From contig HF994919.1 of assembly GCA_000434295.1 (NCBI GenBank), positions 48,158 through 55,532 on the forward strand: 7,375 bases of DNA, read 5' to 3'. Origin of the DNA: Acetobacter sp. CAG:977. GTDB lineage: Bacteria > Pseudomonadota > Alphaproteobacteria > CAAGCB01 > CAG-977. The position numbers were made by a program, and so were the translations under genes. Of the stretch, positions 6,326 through 7,375 are shown piece by piece. Every line of letters starts with the position of its first letter. Position 1 is the stretch's first letter. A model generated the notes under the pieces. The model did not search any database. It was not told the origin of the DNA and saw only the letters and a list, made by a program, of their open reading frames with translations.

Positions 6326-7375
6326 TCAGGCTTTTTTGCGCATCATCCTGCTGATGAACTTTGTCAATTCGACCAAAGCCAACGGCAACAAGGAAAATGC
6401 CGCAACGATTTCCCATTGGGATAACGTCAAATCCGTCAGTTTAAAGAAAGCTTCCAGCTTCGGAATAAAGACAATCGCCGCCAAAATCAATCCGGACAAC
6501 ACCATGGCACCGAACAAATACCAGTTGACCTGTTCGCCGCGGGCAAATGCGGATTCCGTATTGGAACGCTGGTTAAGCGCATGGAACAGCTGAGAAATCG
6601 AAAGCACCAAAAACGCCATCGTCATCGCAACGGGATAGCTGGCGGTTTTTAAACCGTACAAATAAGCCCCCAACGTCGCCGCCGCAATAAACGTACCGTG
6701 CAAAGCCACGCGGAAAATCAGGCTTTTTTCAAACAGGGTTCCCGACTTGACTGGCTTATGCCTCATGATGTTTTTGCTGACGGGGTCGACGCCCAAAGCC
6801 AACGCCGGCAACGTATCCGTCGCCAAATTAATCAACAGGATATGAACCGCCAAAATCGGCGCGTCCCAGTTCAAAATCGTCGCAATGAACAAAACCATGA
6901 TTTCGGCAATGTTCCCCGCCAATAAAAACTGCATCACCTTTTGAATGTTGCGATAAACGCGTCGACCTTCGCGAATGGCGTATTCAATCGTGGTAAAGTT
7001 GTCATCCGTTAAAATCATGTCGGAAGCGTCTTTGGCAACGTCCGTACCGCTTTTGCCCATGGCAACCCCGATATCCGCCGCCTTTAACGCAGGAGAATCG
7101 TTCACGCCGTCCCCCGTCATCGCCGCGACTTCGTTCGTGCGCTTTAACGCTTGAATGATGTTCAGCTTGTCTTTGGGCGTAACGCGGGCAAAAACGGTCG
7201 TCGTCTTGATGGCTTCGTCCAATGAAGACTGGCTCATCTTTGCCAGTTCGTCGCCCGAAATCACCGTGTCGCCGTCGCGATAAATGTCCAATTCCTTGGC
7301 AATCGCCGTCGCCGTTACTTTGTGGTCGCCCGTAATCATGATAACGCGAATACCCGCCGTTCGACACGTCTGAAC
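6326..7375 (-). CDS. Calcium-type P-type cation-transporting ATPase, C-terminal 349 residues (5' partial)
   Basis: This is the C-terminal part of a membrane pump that uses ATP to move cations, most likely Ca2+, across the cytoplasmic membrane. The frame is open to the window edge, so the actuator domain, M1-M4 and the phosphorylated Asp (DKTGT) lie outside. The Met at 7337-7339 is internal: the 12 residues before it (VQTCRTAGIRVI) continue into MITGDHKVTA, the family's usual AGIRV-MITGD segment. Numbering from that Met: the P-domain hinge TGDGVNDSPALK is at 75-86. M5 carries GNIAE (Asn143, Glu146) and M6 carries NLATD (Asn171, Thr174, Asp175), matching SERCA Asn768, Glu771, Asn796, Thr799 and Asp800. 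After M6 comes LPALALGVDP, then M7-M10 at about 204-325 and a basic tail ending RMMRKKA. In M8 the SERCA Glu908 position appears to be Gln250. These residues favour the P2A calcium class over heavy-metal or proton pumps, but Mg2+, Mn2+ or mixed specificity cannot be excluded. Confidence 0.93.
   Translation of the reverse strand, partial: VQTCRTAGIRVIMITGDHKVTATAIAKELDIYRDGDTVISGDELAKMSQSSLDEAIKTTTVFARVTPKDKLNIIQALKRTNEVAAMTGDGVNDSPALKAADIGVAMGKSGTDVAKDASDMILTDDNFTTIEYAIREGRRVYRNIQKVMQFLLAGNIAEIMVLFIATILNWDAPILAVHILLINLATDTLPALALGVDPVSKNIMRHKPVKSGTLFEKSLIFRVALHGTFIAAATLGAYLYGLKTASYPVAMTMAFLVLSISQLFHALNQRSNTESAFARGEQVNWYLFGAMVLSGLILAAIVFIPKLEAFFKLTDLTLSQWEIVAAFSLLPLALVELTKFISRMMRKKA

Noticed and set aside
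793..7375. Functional link between the EF-hand protein and the calcium-type pump
   Set aside because: They are about 5 kb apart on opposite strands with a strong terminator between; the shared calcium theme may be coincidence.

Overview
The window holds four protein genes: three rightward on the + strand and one leftward on the - strand. Two are cut by the window edges. Coding is dense and of moderate GC. The large radical-enzyme activator homologue belongs to a family typical of anaerobes, so an anaerobic bacterium is likely, perhaps from a gut or sediment community. I cannot place it taxonomically. No rRNA, tRNA, CRISPR array, insertion sequence or integrase is visible.

Layout. (1) Positions 1-1203 (+) are the 3' part of an unrecognised gene. 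Its product has a tandem 19-residue repeat, a proline-rich linker and one canonical EF-hand-type calcium loop. (2) Positions 1216-1896 (+) encode a 226-residue, probably all-helical protein of unknown function. It starts 12 bases after gene 1 behind a good ribosome binding site, so the two are probably co-transcribed. (3) Positions 1897-2067 are an AT-rich spacer with an imperfect inverted repeat that may be regulatory. (4) Positions 2068-6282 (+) encode a 1404-residue fusion protein of the 2-hydroxyacyl-CoA dehydratase activator / benzoyl-CoA reductase (BadF/BadG/BcrA/BcrD) superfamily. It has two activator-type ATPase domains, a four-cysteine linker, a DUF2229-type domain and an HgdB-like C-terminal region. 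(5) Positions 6283-6325 hold a strong intrinsic terminator with an A-tract and a T-tract, able to serve both converging genes. (6) Positions 6326-7375 (-) are the C-terminal 349 residues of a P-type ATPase of the calcium-pump (P2A) type, whose 5' end lies beyond the window.

Functional reading. The fusion protein is the most interesting item. Each ATPase half keeps the two cysteines that in the homodimeric activator HgdC hold one bridging [4Fe-4S] cluster, so one polypeptide may form an internal pseudo-dimer that passes ATP-driven low-potential electrons to its own C-terminal half. Its substrate is unknown and nothing nearby suggests one. The calcium-pump-like ATPase is convergent and is not obviously part of the same pathway. 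Genes 1 and 2 form a separate small unit of unknown role.
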